Assembly (NCBI GenBank): GCA_018262315.1
Contig: JAGSPS010000214.1
Coordinates: forward strand, 1-5,823
DNA: 5,823 bases
DNA from: Deltaproteobacteria bacterium
GTDB taxonomy: Bacteria; Myxococcota_A; UBA9160; PR03
Direction: 5' to 3'
Part shown: positions 1 through 5,823 of the stretch, piece after piece
Numbering within the stretch: position 1 is the first letter of the stretch
How the letters are laid out: every line of letters begins with the position of its first letter
Program-made: the position numbers and the translations under genes
The notes under the pieces: generated by a model
Told to the model about the DNA's origin: nothing
Databases searched by the model: none
Seen by the model: only the letters and a program-made list of their open reading frames with translations

Positions 1-2
1 AG

Positions 3-314
3 TACCAGCAGGGCGAGTCCGAGGCCGCGTACGTGACGCGCATCACGAGCACGCTGCGCTCGACGCTGCGCGACTCGAACGCGCATCTCGTCAATTCCAG
101 CACGAGCTACGACTACCTCCAGTCGGACGACACGCACGGCACCTACTACACGTCGGCGACGATCTCGAGTGGCCTCTTCGGCAGCGGCTCCGGTTCCGCC
201 GCGCCGACCTTCAGCGGCTCGCAGATCGTCGATGGCAAGAACCCGGTGTGGAACCAGTTCGGCCACGAGCGGATGGGCCAGGGCATGTCGGTCTTCGACC
301 CGGCCACGCCGTAG
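3..314 (+). CDS. C-terminal end of a truncated protein, possibly a secreted hydrolase
   Basis: The gene enters from the left edge, so only the last 103 residues are visible. The frame is already open at base 3, and the GTG at 33 is most likely an internal valine codon. The visible part is rich in Ser, Thr, Gly and Tyr, with a segment DDTHGTYYTS (about visible residues 42-51), a flexible Gly/Ser stretch (GSGSGSAAP) and a tail ending in VFDPATP. The Ser/Thr/Gly-rich, Lys-poor composition suits an exported or extracellular protein. The Asp-Thr-His segment is reminiscent of the C-terminal catalytic histidine region of pectinacetylesterase/Notum-like hydrolases, but this is only a resemblance. No catalytic serine or N-terminus can be seen, so no function is assigned. 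The gene ends 15 bases before a strong terminator. Confidence 0.7.
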   Translation, partial: YQQGESEAAYVTRITSTLRSTLRDSNAHLVNSSTSYDYLQSDDTHGTYYTSATISSGLFGSGSGSAAPTFSGSQIVDGKNPVWNQFGHERMGQGMSVFDPATP

Positions 315-326
315 CCCTTGCAACGC

Positions 327-370
327 GAGCAGCGCGGGATCGCCGGGCGATCCCGCGCTGGCTCTTTTTT
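327..370 (+). terminator. Rho-independent terminator of the leftmost gene
   Basis: Bases 330-343 pair perfectly with 347-360 (CAGCGCGGGATCGC against GCGATCCCGCGCTG), leaving a 3-nt loop. Three more pairs (327-329 with 362-364) can form around one bulged base. Six T residues follow at 365-370. This is a classic intrinsic terminator for transcription in the plus direction. The stem also lies just beyond the stop of the convergent minus-strand gene (stop at 370-372), but no T-run follows it on the minus strand, so termination in that direction would be weaker. Confidence 0.93.
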
Positions 371-1233
371 CAGGCCAGGAAGCGGATCGCGAGCAGCGCC
401 GGTACGCCGGCGTAATACGCGACCGTGCAGAATCCCTCTGCCGCCGCCCGGACCGATCGCGCGCGCCCGGGTGCGAGCCACGTTGCCGCGAAGCCAGCCG
501 CTTCCCCGAACACTCGCACCGTGCATGCGAAGAGCACGAGATAGACCAGCGTCGTGCCCCAGGACTCGACCAGCGTCTCGAGATACGGGCGCAGCCCCTC
601 CAGGTAGTACTGCCCGAGCAGGCCGCCGAAGGCGATGATCTGGTGAGCGCGGAACAACACCGCGGTCGGCGCCAGACCGAAGAGGCCGAACTTCACGAGC
701 GGGTGGTGCCAGAGCCTGCGCGCGAAGCCGAGCTTGGCGGCGGCGTAGGCGAGGTTGGGATGCGCTGGAATCTCCACGCCCGCTGCGGCCAGCGTCGAGA
801 GCAGCGGCGCGGGGGCGGGCTCGAGCGCCAGCGGAAACCGGTTGCCGGAGCGCAGCCGCAGCGACGCACCCGCGGCGGGCAACGGGATGCGCCAGGGCAG
901 AACGGCCGCGAGCGAAGCGATCGGCACGCCGACTCGTTGGCCCTCGCGCGTGACGCGCAGCTCGCCATCCACGACCTCCAGTTGGGCCGTGAAGGCGAGC
1001 TCCAGCAGCAGCGCGGCCAGCGCGGGCAACAGGCCGAGTGCGATCAATGCGGCGAACGTGACACGCGGCGAGAGATCCGCTCCGGCGGCCCAGGTGATCG
1101 TCACGCTGGCCGGCGCGACGCGACTCGTCGCAACCAGCAGCGCTGCGCCGGCACGACCCCATGGCGGCCATGCGCGCACACGCCACACCGCGCCGTCCCC
1201 GGGATCTTTCGTGCCTGAACAACTTCTCGTCAT
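370..1233 (-). CDS. Uncharacterised integral membrane protein with a central soluble PH-like segment
   Basis: The product is a 287-residue protein I do not recognise. Hydrophobic segments lie near residues 58-81 (VTFAALIALGLLPALAALLL), 181-203, 226-243 (TTLVYLVLFACTVRVF) and 262-285. A weaker one may lie near 26-50. Residues 82-137 between the first and later segments are soluble and read like successive short beta strands (QLEVVDGELRVTREGQRV, then VPIASL, then SLRLRSGNRFPLALE). This recalls small bacterial PH-like membrane proteins, which is a resemblance and not a family assignment. The open frame continues upstream to 1743, but that extension is Arg/His-rich and lies antisense to the next gene. 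The ATG at 1231-1233 is therefore the likely start, although no convincing Shine-Dalgarno precedes it. The gene is convergent with the truncated gene on its left and divergent from the gene at 1252. Confidence 0.8.
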   Translation of the reverse strand: MTRSCSGTKDPGDGAVWRVRAWPPWGRAGAALLVATSRVAPASVTITWAAGADLSPRVTFAALIALGLLPALAALLLELAFTAQLEVVDGELRVTREGQRVGVPIASLAAVLPWRIPLPAAGASLRLRSGNRFPLALEPAPAPLLSTLAAAGVEIPAHPNLAYAAAKLGFARRLWHHPLVKFGLFGLAPTAVLFRAHQIIAFGGLLGQYYLEGLRPYLETLVESWGTTLVYLVLFACTVRVFGEAAGFAATWLAPGRARSVRAAAEGFCTVAYYAGVPALLAIRFLA

Positions 1234-1239
1234 GGGCGA

Positions 1240-1245
1240 TATGAT
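1240..1245 (+). promoter_or_regulatory. Possible -10 element for the anchored protein-lnt operon
   Basis: TATGAT at 1240-1245 matches five of six positions of the sigma70 -10 consensus in an otherwise very GC-rich region. It lies between the divergent starts at 1233 and 1252. Transcription would begin near 1252, which fits translation from the GTG at 1297 with a leader of about 45 nt, or a leaderless start at 1252. No good -35 hexamer sits at 16-18 bp spacing; the nearest candidate, CTGAAC at 1215-1220, is weak and 19 bp away. The call is tentative. Confidence 0.3.
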
Positions 1246-1251
1246 CCGAAC

Positions 1252-1941
1252 GTGACCCGGGGATCCCGCGAGCGGAGTGACGGCGTAAACGACGGCGTGA
1301 AGATCGTTGCGACGCCGGGCGTTCGCAAGAGCGTATGGCTGGTAGCGGCCGCGATCGCGCTCGTCGCGCTCGCGGCGCTGCTCCTGGTGCGAGTCGGGGC
1401 TGAGCAGGTCGCCGCCGACGTCGTCGCCTCGCCCGCGAAGCCGCCAAAGAGTGCGGCGGCGATGACTGCGGCGCCGACTCGCGAGCAGGAGACGAAGCCC
1501 CTCGCGTCGCGGCACGCGCGCCGCATCGCAGCTCCAGCGGCGCAGTCGCCGCCGCCGGATGCGGCGCCCGCACAAGGTGCGCAACCCGTCGAGCCGCCGT
1601 CGCGCGAAGACGCGCCGTTCAGTTTGGGCAAGCCCGGCGAAACCAGCGGGATCAAGCTCTTCCCGGCGATGGGAACCAAGCCCACCAAGATCGGCATCGT
1701 GGTGCCCGACGACTTCGCGCTGCCCGAAGGGTACGTGCGGCACTTCCAGGCCAGCGCGGATGGCGAGCTGCTACCGGCGATCCTGCTCTTCCACCCCGAC
1801 TACGAGTGGGTGGACGACGCGGGCAATCCGATTCCGTTGCCGCCCGACCGCGTCGTCCCGCCGGAACTCGCGCCTCCGGGCATGCCGATCGAGATGCTCG
1901 AGGTTCCCAGCGCGCAGCGCGAGCCGGGCGGCGCCCCCTGA
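1252..1941 (+). CDS. Single-pass membrane-anchored protein of unknown function, co-transcribed with lnt
   Basis: The product is 229 residues from the GTG at 1252, or 214 residues from an in-frame GTG at 1297. The later start places the basic residues KIVATPGVRK directly before the membrane segment. Residues 28-46 (VWLVAAAIALVALAALLLV) form one signal-anchor helix. Residues 50-125 are a low-complexity linker rich in Ala, Pro and charged residues. Residues 134-218 form a compact C-terminal domain with conserved-looking blocks: KLFPAMGTKPTKIGIVVPDD, LPEGYVRHFQ, FHPDYEWVDDAGNPIPLP and VVPPELAPPGMPIEMLEVP. By the positive-inside rule this domain should lie in the periplasm. The arrangement of anchor, spacer and small domain suggests it spans part of the periplasm. 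I do not recognise a characterised family, though it looks like a conserved hypothetical of high-GC delta-type bacteria. The stop overlaps the presumed lnt start, which indicates an operon with lnt. Confidence 0.85.
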   Translation: MTRGSRERSDGVNDGVKIVATPGVRKSVWLVAAAIALVALAALLLVRVGAEQVAADVVASPAKPPKSAAAMTAAPTREQETKPLASRHARRIAAPAAQSPPPDAAPAQGAQPVEPPSREDAPFSLGKPGETSGIKLFPAMGTKPTKIGIVVPDDFALPEGYVRHFQASADGELLPAILLFHPDYEWVDDAGNPIPLPPDRVVPPELAPPGMPIEMLEVPSAQREPGGAP

Positions 1942-3506
1942 GCGCGAAGGCGGTTCGCGGCTTCCCGATCGTCGCAGCACTTGTAAGTGTCGCTTTACTC
2001 GCGCTCTGCGCGCGCCTCGAGGCGCGCTTCGCTCCGCTCTGTTGGGTGGCGCTCGTGCCCTGGCTGCTGTGGCTCGCGCGCGCCGAGCGGACGCGCACGG
2101 TGCTGCTCACGAGCTGGTTCTTCGGCGTCGCCTTCACCTGCGCCGTGTTCGGCTGGTTTGCCCGCGGTATCGCGGCCTATGCGGACGCACCCGCGTGGCA
2201 GGGCTGGCTCGCGCTCGTGCTGCTCGCACCAGTGTTGCAACCCCAGTTCATCAGCCACGCGCTTGCCCGCAATTGGCTGGCGCGACGCAGTGTGGGCTGG
2301 TTGCGCGTGGCGCTCGCGAGCGCGTGCGTCTACGTCGCGACGGAGTGGGCGCTCGCGAAACTCTTCGAAGACACGCTGGGACACGGACTCTTCCCGTCGC
2401 GTCACCTGCGCCAGGCTGCGGATCTCGCGGGCGCGCCCGGACTCACGCTCGCGATCCTGCTCGGCAACGAGTGCGTATGCGCGGCGCGGCGGCGCCGCTC
2501 ACTGCGTCCGCTGCTCGGTCTGGCGCTGCTTCTCACCGCGCTGTTCGCCTATGGCGAGCTGCGCGTGCGGGAAGCCGCCGCGCGTGAGGCGTCGAGTCCT
2601 GCCGTCGCGGCCGGCCTCGTGCAGGCCGACATCAGTCGCTACGGCGCCCTGCGTGCGGAACTCGGCACCTACGATGCCGTCCGCGCGATCCTCGACGCCC
2701 ACTTTGCGCTTTCCAGCGAGGCGCTCGAACGCGGCCCGCTCGATCTCCTGCTCTGGCCCGAAACGGTGTATCCAACCACCTTCGGCGCACCGAAGAGCGA
2801 AGCCGGCGCGGCCTTCGACCGCGAGATCGGCGCGTTTGTCGCGGAGACCGGCGTGCCACTCGTGTTCGGCGCCTACGACGCCGAGGGCGGCCGCGAGTAC
2901 AACGCCGCCGTATTTCTCGCACCCACCGGCGGCCCGCGCGTCGAGTTCGACAGCTACCGCAAGGCGCAGCTCTTCCCGCTCACCGAGCGGGTGCCGGCGC
3001 TCTTCGCATCGGAGCGCGTGCGGCGCATGCTCCCCTGGCTCGGCACCTGGCAGCCGGGGCCGGGAGCGCAGGTCGTCGACGTGGCGCTGCGCGACGGCCG
3101 CACGCTGCGCGTCGCACCACTGATCTGTTACGACGCCGTCTCGACCGGCCTGGCGCGCGAGGAAGTGCGCCGCGGCGCCGAACTCTTCGTCACGCTCTCG
3201 AACGACTCGTGGTTCGCCACGGGCGGCGGGCCGCGCCTGCACCTCGTCGTCTCCGCCTTTCGCAGCATCGAAACGCGACGCCCGCAGCTGCGCGTCACCA
3301 ACACCGGGATCTCCGCGCTGATCGACGCGACCGGCGAACTCGTCGCCACGGCCGGCGTGCACGAGCGCGCGGTGCTCACCGGCCACGTGCACCCCGAGCG
3401 GGCTGCAACGACGCTCGTGCTCGCTCTTGGCGAGTGGCTCGGCCCCGTGTCGGTCGCAGCGGCAATCGCGATGATGCTGCCGCTCGCGTTGGCGCGGCGG
3501 AGCTAG
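1938..3506 (+). CDS. lnt: Apolipoprotein N-acyltransferase (Lnt)
   Basis: Lnt transfers an acyl chain from phospholipid to the N-terminal diacylglyceryl-cysteine of apolipoproteins, the final step of lipoprotein maturation in the inner membrane. From a CTG at 1938 the protein is 522 residues, close to the 512 of E. coli Lnt. Residues about 8-207 hold six or seven membrane helices. Residues about 222-485 form a carbon-nitrogen hydrolase domain carrying the full Lnt triad: Glu275 in LLLWPETVYPT, Lys342 in YRKAQLFPLTERVP and Cys398 in PLICYDA. Glu350 sits eight residues after the lysine, as in E. coli. SNDSWF (421-426), FRSIETRRPQLRVTNTGIS and a final membrane helix (about 500-519) complete the family pattern. 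The open frame extends to a GTG at 1806, but that stretch is Arg-rich and overlaps the upstream gene. No ATG, GTG or TTG lies between it and the first helix, so CTG at 1938 is the best start. The neighbouring regulator is convergent and overlaps by 4 bp. Confidence 0.93.
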   Translation: MSAKAVRGFPIVAALVSVALLALCARLEARFAPLCWVALVPWLLWLARAERTRTVLLTSWFFGVAFTCAVFGWFARGIAAYADAPAWQGWLALVLLAPVLQPQFISHALARNWLARRSVGWLRVALASACVYVATEWALAKLFEDTLGHGLFPSRHLRQAADLAGAPGLTLAILLGNECVCAARRRRSLRPLLGLALLLTALFAYGELRVREAAAREASSPAVAAGLVQADISRYGALRAELGTYDAVRAILDAHFALSSEALERGPLDLLLWPETVYPTTFGAPKSEAGAAFDREIGAFVAETGVPLVFGAYDAEGGREYNAAVFLAPTGGPRVEFDSYRKAQLFPLTERVPALFASERVRRMLPWLGTWQPGPGAQVVDVALRDGRTLRVAPLICYDAVSTGLAREEVRRGAELFVTLSNDSWFATGGGPRLHLVVSAFRSIETRRPQLRVTNTGISALIDATGELVATAGVHERAVLTGHVHPERAATTLVLALGEWLGPVSVAAAIAMMLPLALARRS

Positions 3507-4498
3507 CGAGGCCCGGCGTTGCGTCGCGTGCGCGAGGGGCTCTCGCCGAAGAGCTGGCGATACTCGACCGCAAAGCGCCCGAGGTTGCCGAAGCCGTAGC
3601 GCAGCGCGGCCTCGGTGACGCTTCCCAGTGCGCCGCTGCGCAGCGCGCGCCGCACCTGATGCAGCCGGCGAAGCTGAATGAATCGGATGGGGCTCATGCC
3701 GTAGAGCGACTGGAACGCGTTGCGCAGCGTTCGCTCGCTGACGCCCGCCCTGTCGCACAGATCCGCCACGTAGATCGGCGCGTCGAGCTTGTCGGCCAGC
3801 GCATCCTCGGCCCGGCGCACGACGCGCTCGTGCGAAAACTTCGGGCCGTCGGGAGCGGCGCGATCGCCCTGCGGATCGACCGCGTCGATTGCCGCCTTCA
3901 AGATCGACTCTTCGAACGCACGGCGCGTGGCGGGCGACTCGAGCACGTGCGGCGCTGCCTCGGCGATGAAGAAAGCCTGTTGCAGCGCATCGCGCAGCGT
4001 GGCGAGTGCCGCCGGCGGGGGCTCCGCGAACGCCGAGGTGGCCAGGGATTGCGCGGGTTCGACGCCGCGCAGCATCCGCGCGGCGTCGTCCAGTACGACG
4101 GACTTGCAGAAGATCGCCGTCCACACCATACCGCCGGTCGAGTGGCCGACGTGCTCGGAGCCTGGCTGGTACGACACCAGCGTTCGCTCGTTCACCTCCC
4201 GACCCCGCCAGACCGTCGTGCCCGCGCTATTCAGTTGGAGCACCAGCGCGCTGATGTCGGGCGGACCGCTCATCCGCGCCACATGCGCGACGTTCTCCGC
4301 ACCGCGCATCAGCACCAGCCGGTCGAGTGACACCCGCAACACCTGTGCCTCGATCGGATTCGAACCGAGCTGCAGGTACTCGGCGTCGAGCACGCCATTC
4401 GACGCGGCGAGTTCGTCGAGGTCGCGAAACCGCATCGAGGTTGCGCGCGGCTCGGTGTCGGGAAGCGGATTGGCCAGTGAACGATCCTCGGAGACCAC
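3503..4498 (-). CDS. AraC-family transcriptional regulator
   Basis: The product is a 331-residue DNA-binding regulator. The C-terminal part carries the double helix-turn-helix of the AraC/XylS family. The first helix-turn-helix is near 243-264 (VADLCDRAGVSERTLRNAF), followed by the linker helix with SPIRFIQLRRLHQVRRAL. The second is near 294-314 (VTEAALRYGFGNLGRFAVEY), with the family's closing Phe-Gly-x-x-Pro at 317-321. Residues about 25-180 form an N-terminal domain that appears to be the cupin-like effector or dimerisation module of AraC_binding_2-type regulators; its ligand cannot be inferred. The start used is GTG at 4496-4498, and an ATG at 4433-4435 (residue 22) is a real alternative. 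Neither has a clear Shine-Dalgarno. The gene is divergent from the secreted-protein gene at 4617, its most likely target by position. Its TAG stop shares a CTAG tetramer with the lnt stop. Confidence 0.93.
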   Translation of the reverse strand: MVSEDRSLANPLPDTEPRATSMRFRDLDELAASNGVLDAEYLQLGSNPIEAQVLRVSLDRLVLMRGAENVAHVARMSGPPDISALVLQLNSAGTTVWRGREVNERTLVSYQPGSEHVGHSTGGMVWTAIFCKSVVLDDAARMLRGVEPAQSLATSAFAEPPPAALATLRDALQQAFFIAEAAPHVLESPATRRAFEESILKAAIDAVDPQGDRAAPDGPKFSHERVVRRAEDALADKLDAPIYVADLCDRAGVSERTLRNAFQSLYGMSPIRFIQLRRLHQVRRALRSGALGSVTEAALRYGFGNLGRFAVEYRQLFGESPSRTRRNAGPR

Positions 4499-4503
4499 GA
4501 CGA

Positions 4504-4519
4504 CGGCTACCGATAGCCG
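4504..4519. promoter_or_regulatory. Inverted repeat in the divergent control region; possible operator or hairpin
   Basis: CGGCTA at 4504-4509 and TAGCCG at 4514-4519 are perfect inverted 6-bp arms around a 4-bp spacer. The repeat lies 5 bp before the GTG start (4498) of the AraC-type regulator, where it could bind a regulator or fold as a hairpin blocking translation of that start. A second, shorter inverted repeat (TAGC, 4-bp spacer, GCTA; 4542-4553) is centred 36 bp away. Arms this short can occur by chance, and AraC-family proteins often bind direct repeats, so the operator role is a guess. Confidence 0.3.
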
Positions 4520-4603
4520 GTCTTGCCGCTGGAAGCGAGGTTAGCGCCAGCTAGACTCGCGCGTCCGCGGCTCCCCTGCGAGGCGATCCGTTGTTCTCGA
4601 GCT

Positions 4604-4612
4604 GGAGCGAGG
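4604..4612 (+). promoter_or_regulatory. Ribosome binding site that fixes the GTG start at 4617
   Basis: GGAGCGAGG contains GGAG at 4604-4607, which leaves 9 bases to the GTG at 4617. It is the best Shine-Dalgarno in the window and supports GTG as the true start of the secreted protein. Confidence 0.7.
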
Positions 4613-4616
4613 TGTC

Positions 4617-5768
4617 GTGAGCGAGGCAGATCGAAACGGCCGCACGCGGCGCGCCCTCGAGGCCGCAGCGCTCGCGGCGATCGTTTGCCTCCTTGCAGGC
4701 CCGGCGCGCGCGCAGACACCAGAAGAGTTCGACAAGCCGACCGTCTTGCACGCAGTCGACACCGCGCCCGCGAAACTCCTCCTCGGCCCCAGTTTTCGCG
4801 TCGAGGACGCCGTCCCGACCGACGGCCTCACCGCACGCTTCACGATTCTCTCGGACGTGGGCGTATTCGAGGCGTGGGGCGTCGAGACCCTCGCCCTGCG
4901 CGTCGCCGAGATCCCGGCGATCCGGCTGCTCGACGAGGCCTGCCGGTCGAACGCGTTCGCACGAGCCGCCGCCAACGCGGCAGCGCGTCCGCTCCAAGCG
5001 ACCGGGAGCGGACTCGTACGTTTCTTTTCCGAAACGTCAGGCGCCGAGTCCGCGCCGGTCCCGGTGGATCGCGAGAAGGAGCTACGCGACGCCGCGCGGC
5101 GACTCGGCGTCGATCCCTACACCACGAACCCGGCGCTCGCCGTGCGGCTCGATCAGATCGCGTGGGTCGCTGCGGCCGGCCGCGTCTCGCTGAGCGCGCT
5201 GCTGCCGTCGGCGACTCCGGAAACGATCGCGGTACCGGGGACCGAGGTCGCGCACCACTGGGTCTACGACCTGCCGGCTGCTGAACTGCGGGCGAAGAAC
5301 GAGCAGCGCCTGCGCAGCTTCGGCGCCGCCGACGAACAGATTCGCGCGTTGCAGACGGCGCCGGGCTTCACGCTCTCGCTGCAGACGGCGTTCGTCGAAG
5401 CGCTCGGGCGCCTCGCCGATGTGCAGGGGCGCGGCGATGTGGTCGCACTCGCCGCCACGGCCGCGACGCCCGATCAGGCGCTCTACCTGGTGAGCGCCGT
5501 CAGCATCCTCGCCGATCGCAACGAACAGGCGCCGATCGACGTGCTGCTCGCGCGCGGCACGCTGGTGGCGCGCCAGAAGGGCGGTCAGCTCGTGGCTCCG
5601 TTCCCGGCCGACTACGTGTCATGGAACGAGCGCATGGCGCGCTTCGCGCAACGCGAAGACCTCGCCGCTCCCGAGCGCGGCGTCTGGATCTCCGGCCGCA
5701 CGACGTCGCGCGCGCGCGAGCGCCTCGAAGCGCTCGGCTGGGCCGTGCACGAAGGCGTGAAACCCTAG
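4617..5768 (+). CDS. Secreted (periplasmic) protein of unknown function
   Basis: The product has 383 residues and starts at a GTG with a good Shine-Dalgarno. The N-terminus is a Sec-type signal peptide: basic RNGRTRR at 7-12, a hydrophobic core (ALEAAALAAIVCLLAG, about 13-28) and a signal peptidase I site ARA|QT after residue 32. Cys24 lies in the core without a lipobox, so it does not look like a lipoprotein. The mature part has a likely beta-rich region at 52-104 (FRVEDAVPTDGLTARFTI, then VGVFEAWGVETLALRVAEIP), an Ala-rich helical part with SNAFARAAANAAARPLQ, and a striking block LGVDPYTTNPALAVRLDQIA at 163-182. Helical segments with GFTLSLQTAFVEALGRL (250-266) follow. The combination of 'feature-ALR-EI-AI', 'aFa-a' and 'LGVDPYTTNP' blocks looks like an uncharacterised conserved bacterial family. 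No enzymatic motif is apparent. The gene is divergent from the AraC-type regulator. Confidence 0.88.
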   Translation: MSEADRNGRTRRALEAAALAAIVCLLAGPARAQTPEEFDKPTVLHAVDTAPAKLLLGPSFRVEDAVPTDGLTARFTILSDVGVFEAWGVETLALRVAEIPAIRLLDEACRSNAFARAAANAAARPLQATGSGLVRFFSETSGAESAPVPVDREKELRDAARRLGVDPYTTNPALAVRLDQIAWVAAAGRVSLSALLPSATPETIAVPGTEVAHHWVYDLPAAELRAKNEQRLRSFGAADEQIRALQTAPGFTLSLQTAFVEALGRLADVQGRGDVVALAATAATPDQALYLVSAVSILADRNEQAPIDVLLARGTLVARQKGGQLVAPFPADYVSWNERMARFAQREDLAAPERGVWISGRTTSRARERLEALGWAVHEGVKP

Positions 5769-5804
5769 AAAGCATCTCAAAAATCCTCCCGTCGCCGGTT
5801 CACG

Positions 5805-5816
5805 GGCCTTCGGGCC
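5805..5816. other. Small hairpin with UUCG loop near the right edge
   Basis: GGCC (5805-5808), TTCG (5809-5812) and GGCC (5813-5816) form a 4-bp stem capped by a UUCG tetraloop, 36 bp after the stop of the secreted-protein gene. It could be part of a terminator, but no T-tract is visible before the window ends. It may also be part of a longer structure cut by the edge. Confidence 0.25.
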
Positions 5817-5823
5817 GATCGCT

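Noticed and set aside
169..1218. Plus-strand open frame of 349 codons across the left part of the window
   Set aside because: It runs through the terminator hairpin and antisense to the membrane-protein gene, with a Gln/Arg/Glu-rich composition typical of shadow frames in GC-rich DNA.
1234..1743. N-terminal extension of the membrane-protein frame upstream of 1233
   Set aside because: It is Arg/His-rich, has no domain-like pattern and is antisense to the anchored-protein gene; the ATG at 1233 gives a sensible protein.
1806..1937. N-terminal extension of the lnt frame starting from GTG at 1806
   Set aside because: It adds 44 Arg/Gly/Ala-rich residues with no family counterpart before the first membrane helix and overlaps the upstream coding sequence.
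2499..4124. Long minus-strand open frame of 541 codons spanning the lnt 3' half and part of the regulator gene
   Set aside because: It is antisense to the catalytic domain of lnt, is Arg/Ala/Gly-rich with no hydrophobic or motif structure, and is explained by the very high GC content.
3209..4330. Plus-strand open frame of 373 codons opposite the AraC-type regulator
   Set aside because: The opposite strand encodes a clear double helix-turn-helix regulator; this frame has low-complexity Arg/Ala composition.
4674..4695. Possible lipoprotein signal around Cys24 of the secreted protein
   Set aside because: The residues before the cysteine (AAIV) do not form a lipobox and the cysteine lies mid-core; ARA|QT is a better signal peptidase I site.
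5707..5720. Alternating CG run that could suggest Z-DNA or a simple repeat
   Set aside because: It lies inside the coding sequence as Ser/Arg/Ala codons in a GC-rich genome and is short.

Overview
This is a strongly GC-rich, gene-dense bacterial window. G and C dominate third codon positions, and for that reason nearly every antisense frame is open for long stretches. An apolipoprotein N-acyltransferase (Lnt) and several envelope proteins point to a diderm (Gram-negative) bacterium. The style resembles high-GC Myxococcota or other former Deltaproteobacteria, but no rRNA or other marker gene is present, so the lineage is an inference.

Layout from left to right: (1) the 3' end of a plus-strand gene of uncertain identity, closed by a textbook rho-independent terminator; (2) a convergent minus-strand gene (370-1233) for an unrecognised integral membrane protein with a central soluble, beta-rich segment; (3) a plus-strand gene (1252-1941) starting only 18 bp from that gene's start, encoding a single-pass membrane-anchored protein with a Pro/Ala-rich linker and a compact C-terminal domain; (4) lnt (1938-3506), whose reading frame appears to begin at a CTG overlapping the stop of the previous gene (CTGA); (5) a convergent minus-strand AraC-family regulator (3503-4498) that shares the palindromic tetramer CTAG with lnt, so each gene's TAG stop lies in the same four bases; (6) a divergent plus-strand gene (4617-5768) for a secreted, probably periplasmic, protein of unknown function; (7) a short 3' tail with a small UUCG-loop hairpin.

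The two-gene unit 1252-3506 looks like an operon. Lnt carries out the last step of lipoprotein maturation at the inner membrane, and the anchored protein encoded just upstream is translationally linked to it. The AraC-type regulator and the secreted protein at 4617 are divergent and share a roughly 118 bp control region, which makes the secreted protein's gene the natural candidate target. I see no CRISPR array, tRNA, rRNA, insertion sequence or defence system. The most interesting material is the uncharacterised envelope proteins and the unusual gene junctions around lnt.
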